Of a stretch of DNA of 5,559 nt, positions 5,270-5,559 are shown piece after piece. A program made the position numbers and the translations under genes. How positions within the stretch are numbered: the stretch's first letter is position 1; each line of letters opens with the position of its first letter. This stretch comes from DATAES01 sp036257895 (GTDB taxonomy: Bacteria; Actinomycetota; Acidimicrobiia; Acidimicrobiales; JACDCH01): contig DATAES010000173.1 of the NCBI GenBank assembly GCA_036257895.1, positions 1 to 5,559 of the forward strand. The letters are read 5' to 3'. The notes below the pieces were generated by a model that saw only the letters and a program-made list of their open reading frames with translations, ran no database searches and had not been told where the DNA came from.

Positions 5270-5559
5270 TCAGGCTTCGGTGATCGCGCCGCGCTCGGCG
5301 CCTTGGGCGAGCTTGGCGTACTTCGCCAGCACGCCGGACGTGTAGCGGGGCTGCGGCAGCTTCCAGTCGGCGCGCCGGCTCGCCAACTCGTCGGCGGACA
5401 CGTCGAGGTCGATCGACAACCTGTTCACGTCGATCACGACGCGGTCGCCGTCGCGGACGAATGCGATCGGCCCGCCATCCACTGCCTCGGGCGCGACGTG
5501 ACCGACGCAGAAGCCGTGGGTACCGCCCGAGAACCTTCCGTCGGTGACCAGCGCGCAGT
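5270..5559 (-). CDS. ilvD: Dihydroxy-acid dehydratase, C-terminal part (5' end beyond the window)
   Basis: The enzyme dehydrates 2,3-dihydroxy-isovalerate or -3-methylvalerate to the 2-keto acid, the third common step of Val/Ile synthesis, using an Fe-S cluster and Mg. Only the last 95 residues are visible, reading in from the right edge. They include the diagnostic TDGRFSGGTHGF segment with the active-site Ser, then GHVAPEA, GGPIAFVRDGD, the Leu/Asp-rich IDLDVSADELASRR, and the typical ending PRYTSGVLAKYAKL followed by GAITEA. The Fe-S cysteines lie outside the window. A GTG at 5482 is an internal codon: the frame continues to the window edge with conserved sequence. The gene is co-directional with ilvB and separated from it by the 241-base attenuator region, so ilvD may be expressed independently or partly read through into ilvBNC. 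Confidence 0.96.
   Translation of the reverse strand, partial: CALVTDGRFSGGTHGFCVGHVAPEAVDGGPIAFVRDGDRVVIDVNRLSIDLDVSADELASRRADWKLPQPRYTSGVLAKYAKLAQGAERGAITEA

Noticed and set aside
1..5559. A novel defence, mobile or otherwise undescribed system
   Set aside because: All coding space belongs to recognisable metabolic genes; the only non-routine signal is the regulatory spacer reported above.

Overview
The window comes from a GC-rich bacterial chromosome, most likely an actinomycete-type organism. The evidence is strong G/C bias at third codon positions, proteins of actinobacterial style, and an apparently leaderless attenuator peptide. Acidimicrobiia would fit, but that placement is a guess from protein flavour and not a tested assignment. 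No mobile element, tRNA, rRNA or CRISPR is visible.

Layout. Bases 1-1596 (+) hold most of an ANL-superfamily acyl-CoA synthetase/ligase whose start lies before the window. Everything else is on the minus strand and forms a branched-chain amino acid (isoleucine/valine, and indirectly leucine) locus. Reading in the direction of transcription (right to left) it contains: the C-terminal end of ilvD (5270-5559); a 241-base regulatory spacer (5029-5269); ilvB (3274-5028); an 85-base palindromic spacer; ilvN (2664-3188); a 25-base gap; and ilvC (1604-2638). The ligase gene and ilvC converge with only 7 bases between their stop codons.

How the genes work together. IlvB (catalytic) and IlvN (regulatory) form acetohydroxyacid synthase, IlvC reduces and isomerises its product, and IlvD dehydrates the resulting diol to the 2-keto acid. 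The window thus holds three complete genes and one partial gene covering the common pathway up to the keto acids.

The most informative region is the ilvD-ilvB spacer. It contains an unannotated 12-codon leader peptide, MSRSRLILVVVT, with the run Leu-Ile-Leu-Val-Val-Val just before its stop. The stop codon lies inside a perfect 10-bp hairpin, which is followed one base later by a second perfect 10-bp hairpin and a short U-run. This is the architecture of a ribosome-mediated transcription attenuator sensing charged Leu/Ile/Val tRNAs. A plausible promoter sits so that transcription would start at or next to the leader ATG. A long imperfect inverted repeat just after the ilvD stop may separate ilvD transcription from ilvBNC. 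Attenuation of ilvB operons is a known strategy; the details here (leaderless peptide, stop codon in the hairpin, no obvious antiterminator) deserve checking.
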